From: an uncultured Formosa sp.
GTDB lineage: Bacteria > Bacteroidota > Bacteroidia > Flavobacteriales > Flavobacteriaceae
Direction of reading: 5' to 3'
NCBI RefSeq assembly: GCF_947500765.1
Contig: NZ_CANMTH010000003.1
Location: forward strand, 186,001 to 250,000
Length of the DNA stretch: 64,000 bases
Below, piece after piece: positions 7,111 through 15,637 of this stretch (within the stretch, counting starts at the first letter, position 1; each line of letters opens with the position of its first letter). The notes under the pieces were generated by a model. That model did no database searches. It was given only the letters and a program-made list of their open reading frames with translations, and was not told the DNA's origin. The position numbers and the translations under genes were made by a program.

Positions 7111-9486
7111 TTATGCAATAGCTTCTTTACTAAACTCTTTTTTTAATTTAGTATAACCTGGAGTTATTAAGTATTTGTATTTTTCAGCATTCATATTATA
7201 ACCACCAAAACCAGAAATATAATATTTTAGTTCTTTCAATTTTAGCTTTCTAAAGTATTCCGGTACTGGATTTTCAAATTTACAACCATCAATATCTAAA
7301 CGCTCTAGTTTTGGTAAATCTGCAATCCATGTTGGTAAATCTACAAAATCATTTCCGCCGAGCGACAATGTTTCTAATGTTGTAATTGTTTTAAGATACT
7401 CTGGTAAAATATCAAAATTATGGTTGATTAAAAATTCAGTAAGGCCTAATTCAGTAATGCTTTTTGGTATGGTTTTTACATCTCGACTAATACCTAATAA
7501 ATCTAGTTTTTTTAAATTTATAAATTGGTTTAATTTAGAATAACCAATCATTCCAAATTCGTAACTCAATGCGATTCTTAATGTATTTAGTTGTGGCGCA
7601 TATAATGTTTCTAGTGTTTCAAACGTAGTATAGCTTAAATTTAAATCTTCTAAATGAAGTAATGATACTTTTGGAAATCTTTCAGAAACATCATAATGTG
7701 CTAAATCTAATGTTTTTAAATTTGGCAGGTTACCTATTAAATTTTGTAAGTTTTCAGCCTTATAAAAGTGTAATTTTAAGTGTTTTAAGTTAGGAGCAGG
7801 ATAGCTAAGTATAGCAGAAGAGCTTTCGTCTTTATTTTCTAAATGTAAACTTTTTAATTGTGTGCAATGTTTAAGGATGTCTTTAAAGTTGCTGGTATTA
7901 GTATATGCTTTTAATTCTATTAAGTTTTCTGGTTTTGGTAAGTATTGTGTAAGATCTTCTTGCGCTTGTTTTCCTTGATCTAAAAATACTACATGCAATT
8001 TTTTAGTAATTAAAGTACTGAATAAATCTTTAGGATTTTCTAATTGGAGATTTCCAAAACTAGCTTCTTGAATTTCTAAAATGTGTTTGCCAGGAATAAA
8101 TCCTTTAATTTCAAACAGATCTAATTCTTTTATTAGTGTAGGCAAATTATCCCCGTTAAGCGTAAGATTTCTACAGGATCTAAAACTTAAAAGCTCCATA
8201 TGTTTTAAGTTTTTCAATCCATCAGGAAACGCTTCTATATTTACATCGTATAATTTTAGGTGTTTTAGTTTAGTACATTTATCAATATTTTTCCATAACA
8301 TATCTGTGTTATTACCTTGATGTATATCGATAGATTCAATATTTTTTAATTGACCTAATCCCCCAGTTAACTTAGAAAAATCTTTTATATAATGAATTTT
8401 CAACTTTTTTAGACTACAGAAATTTTTAGGATTTTTTAATATGTAGTCTAATAATTTAATATCTCTAATTAATAATTCTGAATTTAAAAGAGGGGTTCCG
8501 TTACTTACTATGCGTATATCATTATCTAAAGTTATGTAACTGCAATTAGTTGTAAATATTTGATTGTCTTTTATTTCTTTAATTAGTGGGATTTCTCTAA
8601 AATTCATTACTAATAACTGATCTAAATTGCTAAGACCTTTAGGTAATTCACTTAATCTGGGACACTTATAAACCTGTATTTTTTCAAGCTTTTTAAGTTT
8701 AGCAATGCTTTCTGGTAATTTGCTAATATTATCTAAACGGATAAAGTTTAATTCGGTTAAACTTGTAGGGAGTTTTAGTAGAGAGGTGTCTTTTAATTTG
8801 ATATTAAAAAAATAGAGTTCTGTTAGATTTGTAAGTTTATCTATATGCAGTGATGCTTCACAATTTGTAGCAATATTATGTAATCTTAACTTTTTTAATG
8901 ATTTTAAATTCCATAAACTATTTGGAAATGTCTCTAAGTTCGTTAGATTTATTGTTAATGTTTCTAACTGTTTTAAAAGCCCTATAGAAGCAGGTAAATT
9001 TTTGTACTGTCCTTTTATTTCTAAAGATTTAAGTGAAGAAATATTACAAATCTCATCTGGAATTTCTTCTTTAAAAACATCTGTAATTCGAAGTTCTGTT
9101 ATGCTTTCTAAACGTGAAATTAGTTCAGGTTGTTTATCTAATTTTTTTGCAATAGATTCATCATCAATACAAAGTAATGAAAATTCCATCATTGTATACA
9201 ATTTTCCAATAGGAAATAATGGGTCTTTAGTTCCAAATTGAAGAAATGATTTTAATATTTTAGTCGCATCTTTTCCGTTTTCTGGTAATTTATAACGCGT
9301 TTTAAAAGCATTATTAATTTGAACAGTACCATGTTTTTCAAGAGTTTCAGAAATTTCAGTAATAATATCTTTATTTCTAGATAGTTTTCCTATAATAAAA
9401 AGTTCGTATAGAAAATCTTCTGGATAATTATGAACTGTTTTTATATCTTTATAATATGTAGAAATGTATTGTTTATTAAATTTCAT
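7111..9486 (-). CDS. Leucine-rich repeat protein with shared N-terminal domain (paralogue 1 of 3)
   Basis: This is a 791-aa protein. Residues 1-~120 form a helical domain shared with the two LRR proteins at 24436 and 27028; its most conserved part is NYPEDFLYELFIIGK with a following RYKL. From residue ~130 almost to the end are LRRs of 22-24 residues with the LxxLxxLxLxx pattern and IP/LP insertions (ISSLKSLEIKGQYKNLPASI). A small cap with YYISGFGGYNMNAEKY closes the protein; the paralogues have a related SKFNG(S/N)NMK motif there. There is no signal peptide, so it is probably a cytosolic protein-interaction scaffold. It belongs to a - strand operon (10609 to 6306) with gaps of 44, 80 and 34 bp. 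Confidence 0.85.
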   Translation of the reverse strand: MKFNKQYISTYYKDIKTVHNYPEDFLYELFIIGKLSRNKDIITEISETLEKHGTVQINNAFKTRYKLPENGKDATKILKSFLQFGTKDPLFPIGKLYTMMEFSLLCIDDESIAKKLDKQPELISRLESITELRITDVFKEEIPDEICNISSLKSLEIKGQYKNLPASIGLLKQLETLTINLTNLETFPNSLWNLKSLKKLRLHNIATNCEASLHIDKLTNLTELYFFNIKLKDTSLLKLPTSLTELNFIRLDNISKLPESIAKLKKLEKIQVYKCPRLSELPKGLSNLDQLLVMNFREIPLIKEIKDNQIFTTNCSYITLDNDIRIVSNGTPLLNSELLIRDIKLLDYILKNPKNFCSLKKLKIHYIKDFSKLTGGLGQLKNIESIDIHQGNNTDMLWKNIDKCTKLKHLKLYDVNIEAFPDGLKNLKHMELLSFRSCRNLTLNGDNLPTLIKELDLFEIKGFIPGKHILEIQEASFGNLQLENPKDLFSTLITKKLHVVFLDQGKQAQEDLTQYLPKPENLIELKAYTNTSNFKDILKHCTQLKSLHLENKDESSSAILSYPAPNLKHLKLHFYKAENLQNLIGNLPNLKTLDLAHYDVSERFPKVSLLHLEDLNLSYTTFETLETLYAPQLNTLRIALSYEFGMIGYSKLNQFINLKKLDLLGISRDVKTIPKSITELGLTEFLINHNFDILPEYLKTITTLETLSLGGNDFVDLPTWIADLPKLERLDIDGCKFENPVPEYFRKLKLKELKYYISGFGGYNMNAEKYKYLITPGYTKLKKEFSKEAIA

Positions 9487-9566
9487 ATTGTGTTTTGAAA
9501 ACGTTGAAGTTAGTAGACTACTTTTATTAATTAGAAAAAAGAAGTGAGGTGTTTTTATATGTAATT

Positions 9567-9941
9567 TTAAACGGCTATACGAGAAATTAGTTCCATTTTT
9601 TTAAGAACAATAGGTACAAATAATGCAAACTTTGCATTAAACTCTTCTTGAGTTTTTGCAGTATTTAAAGTATCTCCCATAGTTATCCAAGTAGAATACA
9701 GCGCATCTTCTAGGGAGTCTTCGTCAGTGTCGATATTTAAGTTTTTAATTAATTTAAAATTTTCATCCAGATTATAAAATCCTGTATCCTTTACTATCTC
9801 AAAAACAAGCTCAAAGATACTTTGGGTGTCCATAAGTTCACTAATTTTAAGTTCTGTTTCTTTGGAAGCACTTATAGATTCAAAGACATCAACCATTAAA
9901 TTTTGTACTCTACCATTTATGTTAAAATCTAGATATTTCAA
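9567..9941 (-). CDS. Hypothetical small acidic protein
   Basis: This is a 124-aa protein of unrecognised family, acidic and mostly helical, without signal peptide (DVFESISASKETELKISELM; EDALYSTWITMGDTLNTAKT). It lies 44 bp downstream of the first ~205-aa paralogue and 80 bp upstream of the LRR gene on the same strand, so it is probably translated from the message starting at the 10.6-kb promoter. Its length and charge would suit a small adaptor or immunity-type protein, but only context supports that. Confidence 0.55.
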   Translation of the reverse strand: MKYLDFNINGRVQNLMVDVFESISASKETELKISELMDTQSIFELVFEIVKDTGFYNLDENFKLIKNLNIDTDEDSLEDALYSTWITMGDTLNTAKTQEEFNAKFALFVPIVLKKMELISRIAV

Positions 9942-9985
9942 ATCCTTTAATTTTAAAATGTTAATATTTTATAGGTGTTTTTTGA

Positions 9986-10609
9986 TTATGATAAGGCTGC
10001 ATGTCCGGTTATTTCACCGTCTTTAACAACAAAAAAGATGTTTGCAATAGGAGCGTTACCATAACTATCATCTTCCCAAGCATTTTTGTGTAAGTATAAA
10101 AATGTGTTTAATAATTCATTATCTGCATCTTTAGAGATTACCATCATACAAGAACGTCTTGGAATTGAAACTAATAATTCATCAGCCTCTAGCATCTTAT
10201 GAGCTTTTAGCATATGCGATTTAGATAGAATTCTTTCACTTGAAAAAGCATGTCCGCTAGCGGTAAGGACTTTGTTTTGTAAAGCTTTAGAATATTCAAA
10301 TTCTGTATTGTAATTGTCTATGTTTTCGAAAGCTTCATTCATTATGAATTGTCCATCCATAGTTTTTAAATGGTCGTGAGTTAAGAACACAAAATTATCG
10401 GGTGTATCCATACCATAGGCAATAACAACTTCTAAATCGCCATCTTCTTCTGTACCAATTAAATTAGAACTTATTGCACCAGCTCTAAGCCCAACCCAAT
10501 TTCCTGGTTTTAAAATTGGATATATTTTTTGATCACTATTTTTAGTTTGCTCAACTATTTTGTCAATTTCAGCTCTAGATTTTTCGGCTCCGTAAATTGT
10601 ATCGCTCAT
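9986..10609 (-). CDS. ~205-aa paralogue family member A (possibly DUF1444/YtpQ-related)
   Basis: This 207-aa protein is one of five paralogues between 9986 and 14643. Conserved blocks are KIYPILKPGNWVGLRAGA, a YGMDTPDNFVFLT strand pair, FSSERILSKSHMLKAHKML, DELLVSIPRRSCMMVIS and a C-terminal GNAPIANIFFVVKDGEITGH. The run 'yg-DTPd-fvfLt ... SER ... dLlvsiPrR' recalls YtpQ/DUF1444, an uncharacterised cytosolic family; I hold that assignment weakly. There is no signal peptide. The gene is first in an operon running down to 6306 and has its own promoter of the shared CnnRAATACMGTGA-N22-(-7) type. Confidence 0.7.
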   Translation of the reverse strand: MSDTIYGAEKSRAEIDKIVEQTKNSDQKIYPILKPGNWVGLRAGAISSNLIGTEEDGDLEVVIAYGMDTPDNFVFLTHDHLKTMDGQFIMNEAFENIDNYNTEFEYSKALQNKVLTASGHAFSSERILSKSHMLKAHKMLEADELLVSIPRRSCMMVISKDADNELLNTFLYLHKNAWEDDSYGNAPIANIFFVVKDGEITGHAALS

Positions 10610-10634
10610 GATTCTACGTGTTTAAAATGTATTA

Positions 10635-10678
10635 CAAATTTATAGAAGGATATAAAATCCTCTCTCACTGAATTCCGC
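10635..10678 (-). promoter_or_regulatory. Shared-type promoter of paralogue A (box + N22 + -7)
   Basis: Read on the minus strand: GCGGAATTCAGTGA (10678-10665), exactly 22 nt, then the -7 element TAAATTTG (10642-10635). The ATG follows at 10609. No TTG lies 17-23 nt before the -7 element, where a normal Bacteroidota -33 would be. The box replaces it. Confidence 0.7.
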
Positions 10679-10810
10679 TATTTATGTATTTAGTATTTAA
10701 TTGTATATGATATTTTATTAATTCTTAAAAAAAAGCTATTTATAAGAATTGGAATATTTTATAAGAGAGAAGTAAGGGGAGGGGAATAGAAGATTTTTTT
10801 TTACTGAATA

Positions 10811-10853
10811 AAAAAAATCTTTATCGTTAACTATGTTCTGTTAACGATAAAGA
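10811..10853 (-). terminator. Intrinsic terminator of paralogue B
   Basis: There is a perfect 14-bp stem (10818-10831 with 10840-10853; arm TCTTTATCGTTAAC) and an 8-nt loop. On the minus strand it is followed by seven T residues (A-run 10811-10817). It ends the transcript of the gene stopping at 10885. Confidence 0.9.
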
Positions 10854-10884
10854 AATATGTATAAGTGTAAATGATGTTTATATT

Positions 10885-11508
10885 CTATAAAGGAATATGG
10901 CCTACAATGTCACAGTTTTTCACAGAATATACCAGGTCTGCTATACGCTCGTTAGGGTTCTCGTCATCATTCCAATTGTATTTATGTAGGTAAGCGAACT
11001 TATCTTTAGTGTCTTTATCTGCGTGTTGTGAAATAATCATTAACTCGCCATATTTTGATGTCGACACAAATAAATCTTCAGCTTCTAGCATAGCGTGTGC
11101 TTTTTGCATTTCTACTTTGCTAAAAACACGTTCACTCGCAAAATAAGATCCTACAGAAATAAGGGCTTTATTGTTTAAGGCTTCAGCATATTCTAAGGTC
11201 GATTCTAAATCGTCTAAGTTTTGATACGCATCATTAAGCAGTGTTGTTCCATCATAAATATCTAAATCCGACATCGTTAAATACACAAAACCATCAGGTG
11301 TGTCTACACCGTAAACAGCAACTATTTTAGAAGGATCCCCTTCATTATCGCCTTTTATAGCGGTGGTTTGTAGAATTTCACCATCTAAGCCTTCCCAAGT
11401 TCCTGCTTTTACAATAGGAAAAACTTTGTATTCGCCTTGGCTAGCTTTTGTTACGATAGCTTTAATGTCTTCTAAATTATCTGTTCTATTAAGTGGATTT
11501 ATTTTCAT
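10885..11508 (-). CDS. ~205-aa paralogue family member B
   Basis: This 207-aa protein is counted from the ATG at 11508. The longer frame to 11565 is rejected because the -7 promoter element lies inside it and because 207 aa matches the other paralogues. Family blocks are present but divergent: YKVFPIVKAGTWEGLDGEIL, YGVDTPDGFVYLTMSDL, FASERVFSKVEMQKAHAMLE, DLFVSTSKYGELMIISQHAD. The usual PRR tripeptide is replaced by SKYG. It ends GHIPL like member D. It is a single-gene unit with its own shared-type promoter and a strong terminator. Confidence 0.7.
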   Translation of the reverse strand: MKINPLNRTDNLEDIKAIVTKASQGEYKVFPIVKAGTWEGLDGEILQTTAIKGDNEGDPSKIVAVYGVDTPDGFVYLTMSDLDIYDGTTLLNDAYQNLDDLESTLEYAEALNNKALISVGSYFASERVFSKVEMQKAHAMLEAEDLFVSTSKYGELMIISQHADKDTKDKFAYLHKYNWNDDENPNERIADLVYSVKNCDIVGHIPL

Positions 11509-11531
11509 CTTATGTGTTTTATTGTTTTCCA

Positions 11532-11575
11532 CAAAACTAGAGAAGCATCTCAGTTTTTTTATCACGGTATTCAGC
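11532..11575 (-). promoter_or_regulatory. Shared-type promoter of paralogue B
   Basis: Minus strand: GGCTGAATACCGTGA (box, about 11576-11562), 22 nt, then TAGTTTTG (11539-11532). There is no -33 TTG. It is nearly identical over ~45 bp to the promoter of paralogue D, including the GAGATGCTTCT spacer, showing that the promoter was duplicated with the gene. Confidence 0.75.
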
Positions 11576-11632
11576 CATTTGAAGATGTAGTGGTTTGCTT
11601 TTTAAGCTGAATTTCTGTTCGTTTTAGGCCTA

Positions 11633-11666
11633 AAAAAAGGTGTTCACGTTCTTGTAAACACCTTTT
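11633..11666 (-). terminator. Terminator of paralogue C
   Basis: A stem formed by AAAGGTGTT... and ...AAACACCTTT around a ~12-nt loop, with T-rich sequence on both sides, lies 25 bp beyond the stop of the gene ending at 11691. Pairing is slightly imperfect in the inner part. Confidence 0.7.
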
Positions 11667-11690
11667 TTATTAGTGGTAAGTCGTTATGTT

Positions 11691-12326
11691 TTATTGATAG
11701 TCAGACAAGTTATCTAAGGCGATATGTCCCGTAATTCGGCCTGCTTTCATGGTGAACAGAATATTTGCTATTGGCGCATTGCCATAACTGTCGTCTTTCC
11801 AAGCATCTTTGTGTAAGTTTAAAAAAGCCTCAAGTAGTTCTTCGTCAGCATTTCTCGAAATGACCATCATGCAAGAGCGTCTAGGAACAGAAACAAATAA
11901 TTCGTCGGCTTCTAACATGGCGTGCGCTTTTAGCATATGTGCTTCATTGAGAATACGTTCACTAGAAAAATCATTTCCGCTAGAGGTTAGAACCTTATTT
12001 TGTAATGCTTCAGAATAGGTGAATTCTGTTTCATAATTTCCTAAGTTTCTAAACGCTTCATTTGTAATGTCTTTACTATCTATGGTTTCCAAATGTTGCT
12101 GTGTTAAAAACACAAAATTATCTGGAGTATTTACACCATAAGCAATAACGACTTTTGGCCCAGCTTCTGTTTGTATTAAATTAGAATTTAATGCTCCAGC
12201 TCTTAAACCCACCCAATTTCCTGGTTTTAAAATAGGATAGATTTTTTGATCACTATTTTTAGTTTGTTCAACAATTTTCTCTATTTCTTCTGGTGTTTTT
12301 TCGGGTCCGTGAAGTGTACTGCTCAT
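11691..12326 (-). CDS. ~205-aa paralogue family member C
   Basis: This 211-aa protein is the closest relative of member A: both carry KPGNWVGLRAGA, SIPRRSCMMVIS or SVPRRSCMMVIS, and a GNAPIANI segment. It has a short extra C-terminal tail (DNLSDYQ). It is the only one of the five without the CnnRAATACMGTGA-type box upstream. The 96-bp gap to member D contains that gene's terminator and no obvious -7 element, so expression may depend on read-through or on a promoter I cannot recognise. Cytosolic, function unknown. Confidence 0.7.
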   Translation of the reverse strand: MSSTLHGPEKTPEEIEKIVEQTKNSDQKIYPILKPGNWVGLRAGALNSNLIQTEAGPKVVIAYGVNTPDNFVFLTQQHLETIDSKDITNEAFRNLGNYETEFTYSEALQNKVLTSSGNDFSSERILNEAHMLKAHAMLEADELFVSVPRRSCMMVISRNADEELLEAFLNLHKDAWKDDSYGNAPIANILFTMKAGRITGHIALDNLSDYQ

Positions 12327-12366
12327 TACATTAGGTTTTTATTATTTACTATAAACTTGTAAGTAT

Positions 12367-12402
12367 AAAAAAGCATTCTTAATGTTAAGAATGCTTTTTT
12401 TA
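12367..12402 (-). terminator. Intrinsic terminator of paralogue D
   Basis: A perfect 12-bp stem (AAGCATTCTTAA at 12371-12382, its complement at 12385-12396) is flanked by A-rich and T-rich runs. It ends the gene stopping at 12423. Confidence 0.9.
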
Positions 12403-12422
12403 TGAGTATTTATTTGGATAAA

Positions 12423-13037
12423 TTATAATGGAATATGTCCTACAATATTACCATCTTTTACAATAAAAAATGAATTTGTAATAGGTGCGTTCCCAAAACT
12501 ATCATCTTCCCAAGTATGGTTGTGTAAATACGCAAATTTATTAATGGTGTCTTCATCTGCTTGTCTTGAAATAATAGTCATGCACGTTCTTCTAGGGATA
12601 GATACTAATAATTCTTCGGCGTCTAACATAGCATGTGCTTTTAACATATGTGTTCTAGAAAGAATGGTTTCACTAGAAAAATCGTTTCCGTTAGTACCAA
12701 CTGCTTTATTATCTAGAGCTCCAACAAATTCTAATCCTGTATCACAGTTTGCTAAATTGGTAAAGGCTTCTTGCGTAATTTGTTTGGCATCCATAGTTTC
12801 TAAGTGCTTTTTAGTTAGAAACACAAAGTTATCAGGTGTATCTATACCGTAACCTATTACGACTTCAGCACCATCTTCAGACGGAATTAAAGTAGAACTC
12901 AAAGCGCCTGCTTTTAATCCAACCCAGTTGCCAGGTTTTAAAATAGGATAGATCTTTTGATCACTATTTTTGGTTTGCTCTATTATTTTTTCAATTTCTT
13001 CTTGAGATTTTTCTTTACCGTGAAGTGTACCGCTCAT
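12423..13037 (-). CDS. ~205-aa paralogue family member D
   Basis: This 204-aa protein matches the family blocks: KIYPILKPGNWVGLKAGALS, YGIDTPDNFVFLTKKHL, FSSETILSRTHMLKAHAML, ELLVSIPRRTCMTIISRQAD and GNAPITNSFFIVKDGNIVGH. It ends in GHIPL as in member B, while its middle resembles A and C, giving it a mosaic look within the family. No signal peptide. It is transcribed from its own shared-type promoter and has its own terminator. Confidence 0.7.
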   Translation of the reverse strand: MSGTLHGKEKSQEEIEKIIEQTKNSDQKIYPILKPGNWVGLKAGALSSTLIPSEDGAEVVIGYGIDTPDNFVFLTKKHLETMDAKQITQEAFTNLANCDTGLEFVGALDNKAVGTNGNDFSSETILSRTHMLKAHAMLDAEELLVSIPRRTCMTIISRQADEDTINKFAYLHNHTWEDDSFGNAPITNSFFIVKDGNIVGHIPL

Positions 13038-13062
13038 AATGTTGTTTTTTTATTATTTATCA

Positions 13063-13107
13063 CAAAATTAAAGAAGCATCTCAGTTTTTTTATCACGGTT
13101 TTCAGCC
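13063..13107 (-). promoter_or_regulatory. Shared-type promoter of paralogue D
   Basis: Minus strand: GGCTGAAAACCGTGA ending at 13093, 22 nt, then TAATTTTG (13070-13063). There is no -33 TTG. The spacer is nearly the same as in the paralogue B promoter. Confidence 0.75.
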
Positions 13108-13159
13108 ATTATGAGATTTAATGGTTTACCTAAATAGGGTGTTTTTGTTTAGTTTATTG

Positions 13160-13195
13160 AAAAATAAAAGCTGTTCTTACGGATAAGAACAGCTT
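13160..13195 (-). terminator. Terminator of the SH3b-protein gene
   Basis: A perfect 12-bp stem (AAGCTGTTCTTA at 13168-13179 with 13184-13195), a CGGA loop, and a T-rich tail on the minus strand. It follows the stop at 13237. Confidence 0.85.
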
Positions 13196-13236
13196 GATTA
13201 TATCTGACAATTAGCTTGTTTTGATACTGACAATAG

Positions 13237-13974
13237 TTACGGACAATCTAATGACGACATTAAAAACTGGCCATCTTGATTTTTGATAATTGCCATACTA
13301 CGTGTGATGCCTATGCCTTTAAAAATGTATTGGTTGTCTTTCTTTTCTATAAACTCAGGCATCAGAATAAAATTCCCTTTTGAAGTGATATCGATTTTCG
13401 GGTTATGTACCGGCAACTGGTGATAGACTTCATTTAGTCCCATATGCTTATATAGATATGTGTTTTCAAAACCATCATTAAAATCCGTGTAAGTGTGAAC
13501 GACATGCTCATAGGTGCTTATGATTTCTTCAACTTCATATGGCTTGTTGTTATAGTGTTCAATTCTTGTTTCTGTTGTTTTATGCTTTAGTGCTCCTTTA
13601 AGATCAGGAATAAGAACGCCGTCGTATACCTGTTCTAATTGAGGTTTAAAAGTTGTCAAGTCTGAACTGTGAATAAACCCAGAACAGACTTGATGTCTTA
13701 CTTTAATAAAATGTCCATGAAGTTGTAAACCTTCACCAATGTGTATGGATTGTTTTGTTTCAACAATTTTCTCTGCAACAATTCTTTCTCCAACTGTAAT
13801 GCGCGTTATCAATTTTGAACCTAACGAAGGTTTTTCATAAAGTTCAGCACCAAAAATATTGATGACAAAGAACGAATTCTTGTCACTTATTTCTTTTGAG
13901 GAATTACTCGTTGTCGTTTTAAGACCTTCGCTGTTCATTGTTTCAATGTTTTGAATTGAAGCCCTTGATATCAT
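13237..13974 (-). CDS. SH3b-like domain protein
   Basis: This is a 245-aa protein. Residues ~35-110 look like a bacterial SH3 domain: FGAELYEKPSLGSKLITRIT, VGERIVAEKI, GHFIKVRHQVCSGFIHSSDL, matching the 'vrs.ps..s.vi..l..G...' pattern. Residues ~115-245 are an unassigned beta-rich domain (LKHKTTETRIEHYNNKPYEV; FKGIGITRSMAIIKNQDG). No signal peptide is evident, unusual for SH3b proteins that bind cell wall, so it may act in the cytosol as a binding module. It lies 52 bp after paralogue E on the same strand, and the two may be co-transcribed from the 14.7-kb promoter. Confidence 0.6.
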   Translation of the reverse strand: MISRASIQNIETMNSEGLKTTTSNSSKEISDKNSFFVINIFGAELYEKPSLGSKLITRITVGERIVAEKIVETKQSIHIGEGLQLHGHFIKVRHQVCSGFIHSSDLTTFKPQLEQVYDGVLIPDLKGALKHKTTETRIEHYNNKPYEVEEIISTYEHVVHTYTDFNDGFENTYLYKHMGLNEVYHQLPVHNPKIDITSKGNFILMPEFIEKKDNQYIFKGIGITRSMAIIKNQDGQFLMSSLDCP

Positions 13975-14025
13975 TATCTATTATGAATAAAAGACGTTAC
14001 TAAATTTACAACATAGCGTTTAGAT

Positions 14026-14643
14026 TTATAGATATACGATTCCTTCTCTATTACCACTTTTTATGTATAAAAGTATATTAGCGATATGCGCATTGTGGTT
14101 AGTTGTATCGTTCCAATTATGTCTATGCACGTATAAAAACATATCTAAGAGCTCTTTGTCAGAATCTTTAGGAATAATAAGTATATTACCACGTCTAGGT
14201 ATAGATACAAATAATTCTTCTGACTCTAAAAAATCATGAGCCATACGCATCTGTGTATAACTAAGGGCTCTTTCATTCGAAAATCGAGTTCCATTAGAAC
14301 TCAACACTTTATTATCAAATTCTTTTTCAAAATTAAATGCTTGTTCAAGCTCGTCTAAGTTGTCGCTAGCTTCTTGATATAAGTTTCTATTTCCAAAGAA
14401 TTCTTTATGTTTCTTTGATAGATATACCAAACCATTTGGCGTTTCTACGGCATAAGATTTAACAACTAAAGGGATATGATCATCATTATCTTCATAAACT
14501 TCTACATTATAGAGCGCACCATTTTTAACACCAGGCCAACTTGCTGGTTGTAGCACAGGATAAAGTTTATATTCTCCATCTACAGCTTTTTGTACGTCTT
14601 GGTCTATTTCTGCTAAATATTGTTTTTTTTCTTGATCTGTCAT
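14026..14643 (-). CDS. ~205-aa paralogue family member E
   Basis: This 205-aa protein is the most divergent of the five but keeps the framework: YKLYPVLQPASWPGVKNGAL, YAVETPNGLVYLSKKHKEF, FSNERALSYTQMRMAHDFLE, ELFVSIPRRGNILIIPKDSD, HAHIANILLYIKSGN. It lacks the C-terminal GH(I/A) segment and ends REGIVYL. It is separated from the other four by the SH3b gene, yet has the same promoter type, so regulation is conserved beyond the tandem block. Cytosolic; function unknown. Confidence 0.7.
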   Translation of the reverse strand: MTDQEKKQYLAEIDQDVQKAVDGEYKLYPVLQPASWPGVKNGALYNVEVYEDNDDHIPLVVKSYAVETPNGLVYLSKKHKEFFGNRNLYQEASDNLDELEQAFNFEKEFDNKVLSSNGTRFSNERALSYTQMRMAHDFLESEELFVSIPRRGNILIIPKDSDKELLDMFLYVHRHNWNDTTNHNAHIANILLYIKSGNREGIVYL

Positions 14644-14670
14644 GAGTATAGAGGTGTAATTAATTTAAAA

Positions 14671-14718
14671 CAAATATATAAGCGTATGTGATGAGCTTTA
14701 TCCCTGTATTCTGTGATT
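14671..14718 (-). promoter_or_regulatory. Shared-type promoter of paralogue E
   Basis: Minus strand: CACAGAATACAGGGA ending at 14701, 22 nt, then TATATTTG (14678-14671). There is no -33 TTG. The spacer is unrelated to those of B and D, so conservation of the box and spacing is not simply copied DNA. Confidence 0.75.
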
Positions 14719-14737
14719 TTAGGAAGTAGTGAATCTA

Positions 14738-14770
14738 AAAAAGGCATTCTATTAATAAGAATGCCTTTTT
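14738..14770 (-). terminator. Terminator downstream of the secreted-protein gene
   Basis: An 11-bp stem (AAAGGCATTCT at 14740-14750 with AGAATGCCTTT at 14758-14768) between A- and T-runs, between the stop at 14848 and the paralogue E promoter. Confidence 0.75.
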
Positions 14771-14847
14771 GGAGGAGAGCTTACGTATAAAAACAATGGT
14801 TTTTAAACTGAACAGTTCTGTTTTTTTTTGAACTTAGCGTTTAACAT

Positions 14848-15585
14848 TTAAAACGTATAAACATCTACTATATCTTTGTTAAGTTGGTCTTTAGTTATGT
14901 TTTTGGTTACTTTTTTAGTAAAATTAGGTGTTTGAATATAATAGGTAATTTCACCTTCTTTATTATTAGCGTATTTCACTTCCAAAGTATTACTGCCTTC
15001 AACTAGATTTAAATCTGTAAGTCCTACTGAATTTCCATAAACCATTACATTTTCTTTATTTAAAATTACTTGAAGAAAACTAGCTTCTTGAGAAAAAATA
15101 AATGAAGCATCTGTATTCCCTAAACTCACTAAGTTGTTTTCAGAGTTCTGATTTTCATTACCAACATAGAATTTTGAAGTGACACTTCCGGATTCTTTTT
15201 CACTCGAAAAGTAGTAAAGAGGTGTATCGAAACCTGCACGCACTAAAGCAAAGCTAAATTTTTTGTTTGTTAAAGCATATTTGGAATCGTGTTGAAATTT
15301 TAATTCAATTGTATTTTCTCCTTCTTTTAATATAAAAGCCATTTGTTCTTGTACAAAAGAGGGCAATTCTTCTATTTCAGCTTTTAACGGATTATCGGTG
15401 TCAAAAATTTTCATATCACCAACATACCCTTCTCCAATAATTACTCCGTTAATTTTAAGTTGTACGTTATACCTAAGGTTTTTGCCATAAACAAAGCATT
15501 TTACAGGATCTAAATTTTTATGATTCATACTTAATAATAATGTTGAAGTTAATATAATGAGAACTATGTTAATTTTTTTAGTCAT
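14848..15585 (-). CDS. Hypothetical exported protein
   Basis: This is a 245-aa protein. Residues 1-~20 (MTKKINIVLIILTSTLLLS) form a signal peptide or N-terminal anchor. The rest is beta-rich and appears to contain two similar domains, each with a 'GENTIELKF' / 'GSNTLEVKYA' strand: EGENTIELKFQHDSKYAL near residue 95 and EGSNTLEVKYANNKEGEI near 205. This suggests a duplicated immunoglobulin-like sandwich. I do not recognise a named family. It lies 52 bp after the decayed lipoprotein gene on the same strand. Confidence 0.55.
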   Translation of the reverse strand: MTKKINIVLIILTSTLLLSMNHKNLDPVKCFVYGKNLRYNVQLKINGVIIGEGYVGDMKIFDTDNPLKAEIEELPSFVQEQMAFILKEGENTIELKFQHDSKYALTNKKFSFALVRAGFDTPLYYFSSEKESGSVTSKFYVGNENQNSENNLVSLGNTDASFIFSQEASFLQVILNKENVMVYGNSVGLTDLNLVEGSNTLEVKYANNKEGEITYYIQTPNFTKKVTKNITKDQLNKDIVDVYTF

Positions 15586-15637
15586 TAGATGTTATAGATT
15601 AATATTATCTAAGAAAAATAGTTTTAAATAGCAGTTA

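Noticed and set aside
11509..11565. Extended N-terminus for paralogue B
   Set aside because: It contains the -7 element and makes the protein 19 residues longer than its relatives.
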